DNA of 64,000 nucleotides from Primorskyibacter marinus (GCF_003313245.1 NZ_QJSD01000015.1:22353-86352), one strand, 5' to 3'; numbered from the stretch's first letter, positions 26,724 to 35,839 are shown. Numbers and translations are program-made. Notes: generated from the letters alone by a model not told the origin.

Positions 26724-28239
26724 TCAGGCGCGCTCCGATCCAGCGGAACGGTGCCAGCGTCACGCGCCGCACCACGGGCATGTTCATCGCGATGGACAGA
26801 ACGATTACCGCCACGAATGCCGCCGACACCGGCCGCGTGAAGAACGGTGCCAGATCGCCATCGCTCAGCGTCAACCCGCGCCGCAGGCTCTTGTCCAGCA
26901 GGTCGCCCAGGATGATGCCCAGCACCAGCGGTGCCATCGGATACTTCATCTGCCGCAGGACGAACCCCACCAGCCCGAAAAACACCATGATCCAGATATC
27001 GAAGATCCGCTGGCTCAAAGCGTAGGTGCCAATGACGCAGAGCACAAAGACCACCGGCATCAGATAGCTATAGGGCACGCGCAGCACCTGCACGAAGGCC
27101 TTGGTCAGCGTGAGGCCGTAGATCGCCATGAACAGCGTCGCGATCAACACCATGGCACTGATCAGCCCCACGAAATGCGGCTGTTCGATCATGATCAGCG
27201 GCCCTGGGCGGATGCCGTGGATAAAGAGCGCCGCGATCAGAACGGCAGACGAGGCCGAGCCGGGCACGGCCAGCGTGATCGCAGGGATCAGCGAACCGGG
27301 CACCACGGCGGAATTTCCGGTCTCGGCGGCAATCAACCCCTCGTGGCTGCCGTGGCCGAACTTTTCTTTTTCCTTCGAGGTCTTGCGCGCGGTGGCATAG
27401 CTGGCCCAAGCGCCAATATCTTCGCCGACGCCTGGAATGATGCCGACGATGGTGCCGATGATGCCAGAGCGCGCGATGGTGAACTTGTAGCGCCACAGAT
27501 CGGCAAGGTCAGGGATGGTCCGGTCGCTCTTGTCCTTTTTGGCGACGACTTCGCCGGCCTTGTTCCACATCGCCGTCAAAACCTCTGCAAAGCCAAAGGC
27601 ACCGACCATTGCCGGAATAAGCGCAATGCCTGCGTTCAGATCCCCTACCCCAAGGTTAAACCGCACATGCGCGTGGATGCCCTCGGAACCGATCATTGCC
27701 ACCGCCAGCCCCAACAAGCCCGCGATATAGCCCTTGAGCGGCGTGGTGTCGGCGGTCAACTGGCCGGAAATCAGGATACCGAAGACCGCCAGCCAGAAGA
27801 ACTCGAAACTGCCGAAGTTCAGCGCGGCCTCGGCCAAGGGCGGTGCGATCAGCACCAGCATCAGAACGCCCGCAATCGTCCCCAGCGCCGATCCGGCAGT
27901 GGCCAATCCCATCGCGTAGCCCGCCCGCCCCTGCTTGGCCAGAGGATAGCCGTCAAGCGACGTCGCCGCACTGGCCGGCGTGCCGGGAATGTTCAGCAGG
28001 ATTGCGCTACGCGACCCGCCATAGATCGCGCCGACATACATGCAGATCAGAACAAAGATGGCGGATGTGGAATCCAGCGAATAGGTCAGCGTGGTCATCA
28101 ACGCCACGCCCATGGTCGCCGTCAGCCCCGGTAGCGAGCCCACCACGATGCCCAGAAGCGTCGCCCAAGCCGCATGAAACAGCATCATCGGTGTGAGCAA
28201 CGAGCTCAGCCCGGCAATCAGATCGCCCAGCCCGCTCAT
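26716..28239 (-). CDS. tctA: Tripartite tricarboxylate transporter permease TctA
   Basis: This is the large membrane subunit of a TTT-family importer, 507 aa with about 11-12 hydrophobic helices. It shows the TctA signatures GSLPGLTATMGVALM (about 37-51), YGGSRSAILLNIPGTPASAA (about 73-92) and GIIPGVGEDIGAWASYATAR. It uses the proton or sodium gradient together with the periplasmic receptor TctC. The start overlaps the tctB stop by 4 bp (ATGA). The substrate is probably a carboxylate or acid sugar, given the enolase-superfamily enzyme in the operon. Confidence 0.95.
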   Translation of the reverse strand: MSGLGDLIAGLSSLLTPMMLFHAAWATLLGIVVGSLPGLTATMGVALMTTLTYSLDSTSAIFVLICMYVGAIYGGSRSAILLNIPGTPASAATSLDGYPLAKQGRAGYAMGLATAGSALGTIAGVLMLVLIAPPLAEAALNFGSFEFFWLAVFGILISGQLTADTTPLKGYIAGLLGLAVAMIGSEGIHAHVRFNLGVGDLNAGIALIPAMVGAFGFAEVLTAMWNKAGEVVAKKDKSDRTIPDLADLWRYKFTIARSGIIGTIVGIIPGVGEDIGAWASYATARKTSKEKEKFGHGSHEGLIAAETGNSAVVPGSLIPAITLAVPGSASSAVLIAALFIHGIRPGPLIMIEQPHFVGLISAMVLIATLFMAIYGLTLTKAFVQVLRVPYSYLMPVVFVLCVIGTYALSQRIFDIWIMVFFGLVGFVLRQMKYPMAPLVLGIILGDLLDKSLRRGLTLSDGDLAPFFTRPVSAAFVAVIVLSIAMNMPVVRRVTLAPFRWIGARLNA

Positions 28240-28721
28240 GGCAGCCGCACCAGGAAAAGTTCTTGAAACAGAAGCGACGAACCCAGCGCCACCCCGACGC
28301 CCAGCACCAGTGCCCCGGCGACCGCGATCAGTTGCGTCCGTCTTTCACCATCCAGCGGGAAAGAGAAGATCAGCGTGAAGCAGACGGCAAAGACGAAGGT
28401 CGCCCAGAAATACGGCAGCCAGCCGACCAGCCCCAGCGCATAGACCGTGCAGATCACCGTGGTGATCCCCAGTCGCCCCCAGGACCCGCCCGAAAAAACC
28501 GGCGCGGCGTTGCGTTCTTCCGGTCTGTAGGACGACCGGTACAGCAGCACCGCGCAGATCGACAGCAGCACGCCAAGGATCATCGGCACCAGGCCCGGGA
28601 TCGACGCCGGGTGAATCTGCCGGATCTCCAGGCGGTCCATGGTGTAGCCGCCGACCAGAAGCGCCAGACCGAGCATGAGAAACAGGATAGCGGTGAGGCG
28701 GTCCGCCAAGGCCATGTGCAT
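28236..28721 (-). CDS. tctB: Tripartite tricarboxylate transporter small subunit TctB
   Basis: This 161-aa membrane protein has four hydrophobic segments and the usual TctB pattern: a first helix LTAILFLMLGLALLVGGYTM, then IHPASIPGLVPMILGVLLSI, and two C-terminal helices. The start ATG 28721 has a second Met two codons later; either is possible. It is coupled to tctA by a 4-bp overlap and lies 84 bp after tctC, the usual tctCBA order. Confidence 0.92.
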   Translation of the reverse strand: MHMALADRLTAILFLMLGLALLVGGYTMDRLEIRQIHPASIPGLVPMILGVLLSICAVLLYRSSYRPEERNAAPVFSGGSWGRLGITTVICTVYALGLVGWLPYFWATFVFAVCFTLIFSFPLDGERRTQLIAVAGALVLGVGVALGSSLLFQELFLVRLP

Positions 28722-28805
28722 GGAATCACCTATCTGTGGATAGAAATTGAAGCGTAACAGCGGGACGTTCGGGCGAAGCCAACAGGCCTCGCCCGAAGTC
28801 TGCGA

Positions 28806-29825
28806 TTATTCCGCGGGGCAGTCGATGCCAATTTCAGACGGATCGACGACCGCCTCGCCGCGGGTCACACGGGCGCAGGCCTCGGCGATCACCACCGGCA
28901 TCGCCTTTTCGAGCGCGGCCTCGCCATAGCTGGGCGCAAAGACCGCGCCGCGGTCGGTGGCATAGGATTTTAGCGCTTCGCTGTTCATGACGTGGTCCTC
29001 CCAGACCTGGTCAACGGTGTCATAAACCTCTTGCGGGGCACCCGCGGGGATGAATACGCCGAAGTAATCCGCAGCCACATGGAAGTCGGGCATGAAGTCG
29101 GTGATTGGCGGGACCGGGTCGATGCCCTCGACCTCAAGCGCCGTATCAGAGAGCACCGCCAGCGCGCGCAACCGCCCGGCGCGGATCATCTCGGTCTGTT
29201 CCACCGCAAGCTGGGTGGTGACCTGCACCTCGCCCGAGGCCGCGGCGATCACGGCCGGGTTGCCACCGTCATAGGTGATCATCCGCGCACCGGACAATTC
29301 GCTCTCGGCACCTTCCTTGACGGCCGCAAGCGCCATGCCACCAGAGGAGTTCACGCCGGCGGTGCCGACCGTAACCGAGCCGTTTTTCATGGCTTCCAGA
29401 AGTTCCGGGAAGGTCTGATAAGGCGCATCCGCATTGACGCTGACCACCGGCACGTTCGCAACGTGCAGATAGATGCGATAATCCTCGATCGACGTGTCCT
29501 CGATCAGCCCGGTCACCGAATAGGTGGCATTGTTGGCAATGGCGTTCGCAGTCCAGGTATAGCCGTCGCGCGGTGCGTCCAGCGCGGCCTTGGTGCCAGT
29601 GGAGCCGGACGCACCCGTCTGGTTGACCACCACGACCTCAGTACCCAGAGCCTCTTCGAGGATGGGGGCGACGACGCGGGTGACCTGGTCGGTCGATCCA
29701 CCTGCCGACCACGGCACGATGATGTTGATCGGACGATCCGGGTTCCAGCTGTAATCCTGCGCTGCAAGCGGGCCGGCAAACGCCGTGGCCGCAGCGACAA
29801 TGGCGATCCTTGAAAGGGCTGACAT
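28806..29825 (-). CDS. tctC: Tripartite tricarboxylate transporter receptor TctC (Bug protein)
   Basis: This 339-aa periplasmic solute receptor has a short signal peptide (IAIVAAATAFAGPLAAQDYS) and the Bug-family core: INIIVPWSAGGSTDQVTR (about 33-50), VVVVNQTGASGSTGTKA and GVNSSGGMAL. The start ATG 29825 has GGAGGAG upstream. It is the first gene of the six-gene minus-strand unit. A candidate TetR box lies 18-31 bp before the start codon, so the whole transporter-enzyme operon is probably controlled by the TetR encoded at its far end. Confidence 0.94.
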   Translation of the reverse strand: MSALSRIAIVAAATAFAGPLAAQDYSWNPDRPINIIVPWSAGGSTDQVTRVVAPILEEALGTEVVVVNQTGASGSTGTKAALDAPRDGYTWTANAIANNATYSVTGLIEDTSIEDYRIYLHVANVPVVSVNADAPYQTFPELLEAMKNGSVTVGTAGVNSSGGMALAAVKEGAESELSGARMITYDGGNPAVIAAASGEVQVTTQLAVEQTEMIRAGRLRALAVLSDTALEVEGIDPVPPITDFMPDFHVAADYFGVFIPAGAPQEVYDTVDQVWEDHVMNSEALKSYATDRGAVFAPSYGEAALEKAMPVVIAEACARVTRGEAVVDPSEIGIDCPAE

Positions 29826-29842
29826 GGTTTCTCCTCCGTTAT

Positions 29843-29856
29843 CTACTGAACGGTAG
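29843..29856. promoter_or_regulatory. TetR-box-like inverted repeat before tctC
   Basis: CTACTGAACGGTAG shares 10 of 14 bases, including both arms CTACT and GTAG, with the core of the palindrome at 23765-23778. Over 22 bp the two sites agree at 15 positions. It lies just upstream of the tctC ribosome-binding site, a position suited to repression. Bases 29857-30109 hold no gene I can support. Confidence 0.6.
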
Positions 29857-30109
29857 GTTAGGGAGGAGACCTCCGCCTGTCAAACATTTTGGTGAAACCC
29901 GTTTCTCAATTTTGTGTCAGGTGGGTAGCCGCGCGGCATGGCGGATCGAGACCGAAGGAACGCACTTGCACCCCCTCGGCGGTGCCGCCGATAAGTCCTC
30001 GATTTACACGAGATTCAGTCGCCAACCAGACTGCTGAAATGGGCCGTCAGCGATCCGATACCAGGGCTGGATAGGTATCGATTTCCGAGACCCGCGCAAT
30101 GTCCGTGGG

Positions 30110-30883
30110 CTACACGCTGTCGCGCGCCCAAATATTCATCCAACCCAGCGTGTCATCGGTGTTGGTGCCGGGTTTGTATTCCGCGCCAAGCGGGGCGTCA
30201 TAGCCAAGACCGCCTACGACTTCGAATACATGGTTGTAGTTGATCTCGCCGTGATCGGGTGCGCCGCGATCGGGGACGGAGGCGAACTGGATATGACCGA
30301 TATACGGCAAGAGCCCCTCGATCCGGTGGCTCAGGTCGCCTTCCATGAGCTGCACATGATAGCAATCGAACATCAATTTAAGGTTCGGGGTGCCGATGGC
30401 TTTGATGATCGCCAGCGCCTGATCGGTCGTCGTCAGAAAATAGCCCGGCGCGTCATACTTGTTCAGCGGTTCGATCAGGATGGTGATGCCGTGGGGCACC
30501 GCCTGGGCGCAAGCGTAAGTCACGTTGTCGAGAAAGGTCTGATGAGCATCGTCCCCGTCGGCAAACCCTGCCATGACATGAATATTGGGCGTGCCGATGG
30601 CCGTGGCATAGGCGATTGCTTCGTCGATGGCGGCCCGCGCTTCGGCCTTGCGACCGGGGATGGCGGACAGGCCATTGTCACCAGCGCCAACATCGCCGCG
30701 CCTTGTGTTCAGGCCCAGCATCGTCAGCCCGGTTTCATCGAGCGCCGCTTTCACCGCTTCGGCAGGCACATCGTAGGGCCAATGGCATTCCACGGCGTCA
30801 AAACCGGCCACCTTGGCGGCGCGAATTGCCTCCGGCAAGGGGCGGTCATTCCACAGAAACCCCAGATTGGCAGAAAATTTCAT
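30110..30883 (-). CDS. otnI: 2-oxo-tetronate isomerase (hydroxypyruvate isomerase family)
   Basis: This 257-aa TIM barrel of the hydroxypyruvate isomerase family interconverts 2-oxo- and 3-oxo-tetronate in four-carbon acid-sugar catabolism. Typical pieces are FSANLGFLWNDRPLPEAIRA at the N-terminus, ILIEPLNKYDAPGYFL (Glu, metal/catalysis), KLMFDCYHVQLMEGD (Asp-Cys-Tyr-His) and IGHIQFASVPDRGAPDHGE. The start ATG 30883 overlaps the otnC stop by 4 bp; a start three codons upstream is less likely. It is the last gene of the coupled set otnK-otnC-otnI, which is what supports the specific name over plain hydroxypyruvate isomerase. Confidence 0.88.
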   Translation of the reverse strand: MKFSANLGFLWNDRPLPEAIRAAKVAGFDAVECHWPYDVPAEAVKAALDETGLTMLGLNTRRGDVGAGDNGLSAIPGRKAEARAAIDEAIAYATAIGTPNIHVMAGFADGDDAHQTFLDNVTYACAQAVPHGITILIEPLNKYDAPGYFLTTTDQALAIIKAIGTPNLKLMFDCYHVQLMEGDLSHRIEGLLPYIGHIQFASVPDRGAPDHGEINYNHVFEVVGGLGYDAPLGAEYKPGTNTDDTLGWMNIWARDSV

Positions 30884-31530
30884 ACATCCCACTCCACATC
30901 GAACTTCGTGATCAGCGCCTGGACCTGCGCGTCAGTCAGGGCGCGCGGGTTCAGGCCGCGCGTCAGCATCGCCAGACGCGCGGTGTCTTCCAGTTCCTCG
31001 ATGGCGTTGCAGGCCGCCTCGATGTCCTTGCCGGCAACCACCGGACCGTGATTGGCCAGCATCACCGCCGTACGTTTGCCGGCCAGACCGCGCACGGCCG
31101 CGCCCATCGCCGGATCGCCGGGCAGGAAAAAGGGCAAGAGCTTGACGCGGCCCAGCTTCATGATGCCGTAGGGTGTGAGCGGCGGCAGGAAATTGTCTTC
31201 GTCCGCATCCGGCATCAACGACAGCGCGACCGCGTGACAGGAATGTAGATGCACCACTGCGGCCGCAGAGCTCCGCGTGTCGTAGAAGGCGGTGTGCAGG
31301 GGCATTTCCTTGGTCGGCTTGTCTCCGTCCACTTGCCGGCCCCGCGAATCGAAACGGCTCAGCCGACCGGGATCAAGCCGGCCAAAACTGGTGCCAGTGG
31401 GCGACACGAGAAGGCCGCCATCCTCTGTCCGGGCCGAAATATTGCCGGTGCTGCCGCCGGTCAGGCCGCGGTCGAACATGGACTTGGCCAAAAGGCAGAT
31501 CTGTTCGCGTAAACGGGCTTCCTCGCTCAT
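30880..31530 (-). CDS. otnC: 3-oxo-tetronate 4-phosphate decarboxylase (class II aldolase/adducin fold)
   Basis: This 216-aa class II aldolase-fold enzyme decarboxylates 3-oxo-tetronate 4-phosphate to dihydroxyacetone phosphate in the DUF1537-kinase pathway. It has TGGSTGNISART (about 21-32), the His-x-His metal motif in VVHLHSCHAVALS and the later His of MLANHGPVVAGKD. Length is usual for the family. Both ends overlap neighbours by 4 bp (ATGA), so otnK, otnC and otnI are translationally coupled. L-fuculose- or ribulose-phosphate aldolase is the alternative, but the adjacent DUF1537 gene argues against it. Confidence 0.88.
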   Translation of the reverse strand: MSEEARLREQICLLAKSMFDRGLTGGSTGNISARTEDGGLLVSPTGTSFGRLDPGRLSRFDSRGRQVDGDKPTKEMPLHTAFYDTRSSAAAVVHLHSCHAVALSLMPDADEDNFLPPLTPYGIMKLGRVKLLPFFLPGDPAMGAAVRGLAGKRTAVMLANHGPVVAGKDIEAACNAIEELEDTARLAMLTRGLNPRALTDAQVQALITKFDVEWDV

Positions 31531-32795
31531 GACATCAGCCTATCCTGTGCGTCTGTAAAGAAGGTCTCGGTCCCGAAGTTGCCGGATTTCAACGTAAGCG
31601 CAATCTGGTGCCCGCCGGACTCGCAATAGGTCCAGGGCACGCCCGGCGCAATCTCGGAACCAATGTCGAGCTGGCTGACGCCAAGCGCCTTGGTGACCGC
31701 GCCGGAGGTTTCCCCACCCGCGACGATCACCCGCCGCGCGCCCGCATCCCGCGCCGCCACCGCACAGGCCGATAGAGTTGCCTCGACGATTTCTCCGGCC
31801 CCGGCGACGCCCAGCCTTTCCTGCGCAGTCCGCACGCTTTCCGGATTGGCGGTGGCATAGATCAGGGGGGCGGCACCGAGATCCTGCACCGCCAGCCATT
31901 CGAGAACCGTGCGCGGCCCGTTTTCGGCCAGCGTCAGTGGATCGAGCTGAAAGGAAGGAACGCCGCGAGCTAGGTAATTGGAAACTTGCCGGTTGGTCAT
32001 GGCAGAGCAACTGCCCGAAAGCACGATTGTCTTGGCATCAAACTGCGGCCTTTGCGTTTTGGGAACATCGGCGGCAAGCGTACCGTCGGCAAGATAAAGC
32101 GCAGGTAGGGGCATCGCCACGGCGCTGCCCCCCGTCAAAAGCGGCATGTCGCGGCAGGCCTCGGCGATCACCGCCAGATCTTCGTTGGCCACAGCATCGA
32201 CCACGACATGGGCCACGCCTTGCGTCCTCAGGGCATCCATTTCCGCCCGCAACGCCTGCGGCCCCTTTGCGACCGTCAACCGGTTGGCCAGCCCAACAGC
32301 TTTGGTCACCTGTGGCTCCAGAAGCCGCATCAGATTACTGTCGCGCATCGGGGTCAGCGGGTGATCCTTCATCGAGCTTTCCGCCAAAGGCTGTTCGCCG
32401 ACGAAGAGATTGCCCATAAAAATGCTGCGGCCGTTTTCGGGAAACGCCGGACAATAGATCGTCTGGTCGGTGCCCAGATCGGCCATCAGTGCCTCGGCCA
32501 CTGGACCAATATTGCCTTGTGGCGTGGAATCGAAGGTCGAACAATACTTCCAGAAGAACCGCTGCGCCCCGGCGCGGCGTAGCCAGTCCAGCGCAGCTCG
32601 TGCTTCTGCCACCGCTTCCTCTACCGGCGCGGTTCGGCATTTCAGGGCGATGATTTCAAACGGTGCGGAACCTTTCGGTGCCGTGTCTGGAATGCCGATG
32701 CGCAGCGATAACGCCAGCCCAGAGCGTGCAAGCAATCCGGCCAGATCCGTGGCTCCGGTAAAATCGTCGGCAATGCAGCCAAATACGGTCGTCAT
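31527..32795 (-). CDS. otnK: 3-oxo-tetronate kinase (DUF1537, four-carbon acid sugar kinase)
   Basis: This 422-aa ATP-dependent kinase phosphorylates 3-oxo-tetronate at C4. The N-terminal substrate domain begins FGCIADDFTGATDLAGLL with the conserved Asp-Asp, followed by FWKYCSTFDSTPQGNIGP. The C-terminal nucleotide domain has VLSGSCSAMTNRQ and VAGGETSGAVTKALG. The start ATG 32795 has GGGGA upstream; the open frame extends 36 codons further without similarity. With otnC and otnI it makes the module described for D/L-threonate and erythronate use. The oxidoreductase that normally feeds it (LtnD or DenD) is not adjacent; see the HisD-like gene at 35836. Confidence 0.92.
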   Translation of the reverse strand: MTTVFGCIADDFTGATDLAGLLARSGLALSLRIGIPDTAPKGSAPFEIIALKCRTAPVEEAVAEARAALDWLRRAGAQRFFWKYCSTFDSTPQGNIGPVAEALMADLGTDQTIYCPAFPENGRSIFMGNLFVGEQPLAESSMKDHPLTPMRDSNLMRLLEPQVTKAVGLANRLTVAKGPQALRAEMDALRTQGVAHVVVDAVANEDLAVIAEACRDMPLLTGGSAVAMPLPALYLADGTLAADVPKTQRPQFDAKTIVLSGSCSAMTNRQVSNYLARGVPSFQLDPLTLAENGPRTVLEWLAVQDLGAAPLIYATANPESVRTAQERLGVAGAGEIVEATLSACAVAARDAGARRVIVAGGETSGAVTKALGVSQLDIGSEIAPGVPWTYCESGGHQIALTLKSGNFGTETFFTDAQDRLMS

Positions 32796-32862
32796 TCGTT
32801 CAATCCCCAAAAAAATGTCGCCCGTCCGTTGCAACGGGCATTGACGGCACGCCATGCGCGGG

Positions 32863-33205
32863 TCAGGTCCGCGCATCCTCGAAGACGGTCGAAAGCCGCT
32901 CAAATTCCGCCACGTCGGCGGAACCTGCCTGAACTGGCTTGGTCACGTTGCTTTCGCTGCCAATGAGCGTTTTCAAAGCGTCATGGAGCGACGGCAGACC
33001 CACCTGCGGAATAATCGCGGCACCATGCCTGTCAGCGTGGACAAAAACTCCCTGCGCCACCCGCATACCGAAAACTTCGACTGGCGGACCTATCTCTCGC
33101 ACATGGACGAAACCGTGACTAGGGTCGATCCCGCCGACCATTATGGGAAATCCGTCAGGCAAATCGGCCATGTCGCGGACAATGCCATTGGTCTACGCCT
33201 CCGGC
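32863..33205 (-). pseudogene. RraA-like protein, C-terminal relic
   Basis: The frame reads TNGIVRDMADLPDGFPIMVG, then DPSHGFVHVREIGPPVEVFG and MRVAQGVFVHADRHGAAIIP. This is the C-terminal half of the same family as the intact gene at 34335 (there GPSHGYVHVVDIG, MRVAQGELIHADRHGALVIP). A TAG stands just before TNG, and the N-terminal half is missing. The following 33206-33369 contains a short minus-strand hydrophobic tail (GNGLAGGVMLGIVAFRDA) that I cannot assign. Confidence 0.7.
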
Positions 33206-33369
33206 GCGCGGATCACCGGGGGACAGCGTCACGGAAAGCGACGATGCCAAGCATCACGCCGCCCGCCAAGCCGTTACCGAGCAAACAGAACCAGGGCTTG
33301 CTGGTGCCCCCTGCCCGGCCCGCCAGAGGCGCTCCAAATGAACGCCGCGCGACATGTCACCGCGTCAAC

Positions 33370-34338
33370 TTAGGTCACGCGGCTGGGCAACGCCGTGCCC
33401 CCAAAGAACGCGTCGAGATTGTCGGCGGCGAGGTGCCCCATGGCTTCGCGCACCTCGCGGGTCGCCGATCCGAGATGCGGCAGCAGTGTCACGTTCTCCA
33501 ACGCCCGCAGCGCCTCTGGCACCTCCGGCTCATTGGCAAAGACGTCGAGCCCGGCCCCGGCAATCCGCCCCTCGGCCAGGGCCGCGACCAGCGCCGCCTG
33601 GTCGAGACTGTCGCCCCGCGCGGTGTTGATCAGGTAGGCCTCGGGCTTCATCAGCCCGATGTGATCCGCCGTCACCAAGGGCGCCGCACCGCCGCCGGGC
33701 ACATGGATCGACACCACATCCGCCGCCGCCATCACCGCGCCGATGCTCTCGAGCCTCTGCGCCGCAAAGGGCAGATCGTCGATCTCCGAGCGGTTGTAAT
33801 AGACGATCTCCATCCCGAACCCTGCTGCCGCCCGCGCGGCGGTGGCGCGACCGATCCGGCCCATGCCGATGATCCCGAGCACCTTGCCCTGGATGCTGCG
33901 ACCGAGGCCGCCGACAATGGAAAACCCGTTCCAACGCCCCTCACGCAGTCGCTTTTCCGCCGCATAGGTCCGCCGGGTGGCCGCCAGAATGAGCAGCAGC
34001 GCGAGATCGGCGGTGGCATCGGTCAGCACATTCGGCGTGTTCGACACAACGACCCCCGTCTGCGTCGCCGCGTCCACATCGATGTTGGAATACCCGACAC
34101 CCACATTGGCAACGATCTGCACCCTCCGCCCTTCGGCCTGAAGCATCTCGGCCGTGATCCTGTCGCTGACCGTCGGCATCACGGCGTCATGTTTGCAAAA
34201 CGCCGCCGCCAGCGCCTCGGGCGAGAGCGGCCGGTCATCCGGGTTGAAGGTGGCGTCATAGGTCTTGTCCAGCCGCGCCTCGACCGGTGCCGGTAGACGC
34301 CGCGTCACCAGGAGGCTCGGCCGCGCACCGCCGCTCAT
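33370..34338 (-). CDS. D-isomer-specific 2-hydroxyacid dehydrogenase family protein
   Basis: This 322-aa NAD(P)H enzyme reduces a 2-keto acid (glyoxylate/hydroxypyruvate type) or oxidises the hydroxy acid. Visible motifs are the dinucleotide site LGIIGMGRIGRATAARAAAG (Gly-x-Gly-x-x-Gly), the catalytic Arg in NTARGDSLDQAALV, the Glu in DVFANEPEVPEAL and the His in LLPHLGSAT. The start overlaps the RraA-like stop by 4 bp (ATGA). It is the last intact gene of the TAXI operon. Glycerate dehydrogenase/glyoxylate reductase is the closest named activity, but the substrate here may be a C4 acid. Confidence 0.9.
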   Translation of the reverse strand: MSGGARPSLLVTRRLPAPVEARLDKTYDATFNPDDRPLSPEALAAAFCKHDAVMPTVSDRITAEMLQAEGRRVQIVANVGVGYSNIDVDAATQTGVVVSNTPNVLTDATADLALLLILAATRRTYAAEKRLREGRWNGFSIVGGLGRSIQGKVLGIIGMGRIGRATAARAAAGFGMEIVYYNRSEIDDLPFAAQRLESIGAVMAAADVVSIHVPGGGAAPLVTADHIGLMKPEAYLINTARGDSLDQAALVAALAEGRIAGAGLDVFANEPEVPEALRALENVTLLPHLGSATREVREAMGHLAADNLDAFFGGTALPSRVT

Positions 34339-35045
34339 GTCCGGGCCGCCTCGAACTGCGCCCAGACCTCCTCCAGCCGGTCGATGTCGAAACCGGGCGC
34401 ACGCGCCGGGCCGAGCACGATGTTCTCGCTGGCGATCACCGTCTCGATCGCCTGTTTCAAATCCGGGATAACCTCTGCGGGGATCACCAGCGCGCCGTGC
34501 CGGTCGGCGTGGATCAACTCACCCTGGGCCACCCGCATCCCCATGATGCTGACCTCTTTGCCGATATCGACCACATGCACATAGCCGTGGCTTGGCCCGA
34601 TAGATCCGGCCAGTATGGGAAATCCGTCATCGATTACGTCGAGATCGCGCAGCACGCCGTTGGTGACCGCGCCGGCCAGCCCCAGCCCCTTGTGTACCGC
34701 CACATGCACCTCGCCCCACCAACCGGCGATGCAATTGGGGTAATCGACATCCTCGACGACCGCAGCCGTCGGACCCTCGCCCCCTGCCATGGCGCGGAAA
34801 TAGTCCATCCGTCGCGCACGGATCACCTCGGGTGCCTCGGTGGGCGGTGCCAGACCCGAGATCCGCGCGGTGCGGGCGAAACCCACGGTCGCCGGATCGC
34901 CGGGTTTGGAATGCTGCATGGTGCCGCGCGTAAAGCGGTTGAAGCCACGTTTGCCCTGCGCCACTTCGATGGCATTGCAGACCGTGGGCGTATCGACCTT
35001 GCGCAAAAGTGCCAGCAAGCCGTCGGGAAGTGCTGTGTCAGTCAT
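34335..35045 (-). CDS. RraA-like (HMG aldolase / DlpA-type) protein
   Basis: This 236-aa RraA-fold protein contains the family features VDTPTVCNAIEVAQG (N-terminus), GWWGEVHVAVHKGLGLAGAV and NGVLRDLDVIDDGFPILAGS, then MRVAQGELIHADRHGALVIP. The Arg-Asp (NGVLRD) and Glu/Asp-His-Ala-Asp pieces are those used for metal and oxoacid binding in 4-hydroxy-4-methyl-2-oxoglutarate aldolases and oxaloacetate decarboxylases. The start ATG 35045 has GGAGAA upstream; a longer upstream frame is not supported. The place between an SDR and a 2-hydroxyacid dehydrogenase suggests retro-aldol cleavage or decarboxylation of a keto acid in the pathway. Confidence 0.87.
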   Translation of the reverse strand: MTDTALPDGLLALLRKVDTPTVCNAIEVAQGKRGFNRFTRGTMQHSKPGDPATVGFARTARISGLAPPTEAPEVIRARRMDYFRAMAGGEGPTAAVVEDVDYPNCIAGWWGEVHVAVHKGLGLAGAVTNGVLRDLDVIDDGFPILAGSIGPSHGYVHVVDIGKEVSIMGMRVAQGELIHADRHGALVIPAEVIPDLKQAIETVIASENIVLGPARAPGFDIDRLEEVWAQFEAART

Positions 35046-35083
35046 GCGTTCTCCTCCAATTGAATGTCTGTCTCGCGGCCGGC

Positions 35084-35839
35084 TCAATCCGCCGTCCAGC
35101 CGCCATCGATCAGCAGCGAAGTGCCGGTGATCAGCGCTGCCGCGTCGGAGGCGAGGTAGAGCACCGCCCCCATGATATCCTCGACCTCGCCGATCCGCCC
35201 GAGCTTGATCTTTTCTTGCACCCAGGCGGCGCGCTCGGGGTTGTCGAAAGTCTGGACCGTAAGCGGCGTGCGGATGAAGGTCGGGCAGATTGAATTGATG
35301 CGAATTTGCTGCGGCCCCCATTCCACCGCCATCGCCTTGATCATCCCTTCGAGCCCGTGCTTGCTGGCGCAATAGACTGCCCGGTCGATGCCGCCCACAT
35401 GGCCCATCTGACTGCTGATGTGGATGATCGAGCCGCCGGTGCCAGCCATGGCTTTTGCCGCAGCGGCCGAAAGGAAGTAAGCCGCCCGCAGGTTGACTGC
35501 CATGACCGCGTCGAAATCCTGGGGAGTGGTCGCCAGCGCCGGACCGTGGCGGGCGAGACCGGCGGAATTGACCACCACGTCGAACCGCTGGCCCTGCAAG
35601 GCCGCCGACATCGCATCCAGATCAGCAATGTCGAGCACCAACGCCTCGGCCGACCAGCCCTCGGCCTGCATCTGCGTCACGGTCTCATCCAGTCGGTCGC
35701 GCCCGCGGGCGGCACAGACCACATGCGCTCCGGCCTCGGCCAGCGCCACCGCGCAGGCCTGGCCGATACCAGAGGAGGCACCCGTCACCAGCGCACGCTT
35801 GCCAACGAGACGGAAGGAAGGGGTGCGTGGCAGGCTCAC
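35084..35839 (-). CDS. SDR family oxidoreductase (TAXI operon)
   Basis: This 251-aa classical SDR has TGASSGIG (about 20-27), NSAG and the catalytic Ser...Tyr-x-x-x-Lys ([20 protein letters not shown]). The end [15 protein letters not shown] is normal. The start is GTG 35839, which overlaps the HisD-like stop (GTGA) and indicates coupling; an upstream frame to 35953 is a shadow of that gene. In hps-type loci an alcohol dehydrogenase also follows the HisD-like gene, so this enzyme may oxidise or reduce the same C3/C4 hydroxy acid. Confidence 0.88.
   Translation of the reverse strand: MSLPRTPSFRLVGKRALVTGASSGIGQACAVALAEAGAHVVCAARGRDRLDETVTQMQAEGWSAEALVLDIADLDAMSAALQGQRFDVVVNSAGLARHGPALATTPQDFDAVMAVNLRAAYFLSAAAAKAMAGTGGSIIHISSQMGHVGGIDRAVYCASKHGLEGMIKAMAVEWGPQQIRINSICPTFIRTPLTVQTFDNPERAAWVQEKIKLGRIGEVEDIMGAVLYLASDAAALITGTSLLIDGGWTAD

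Noticed and set aside
26608-28134. 508-codon open frame antisense to tctA
   Set aside because: Highly charged His/Gln/Arg-rich composition typical of a shadow of a membrane protein; tctA is certain on the other strand.
30110-30883. Simple hydroxypyruvate isomerase of glyoxylate metabolism
   Set aside because: No glyoxylate carboligase gene nearby; the coupling to DUF1537 kinase and class II aldolase fits OtnI better.
32854-34296. 480-codon open frame antisense to the hydroxyacid dehydrogenase
   Set aside because: Shadow frame; the dehydrogenase motifs on the minus strand are unambiguous.
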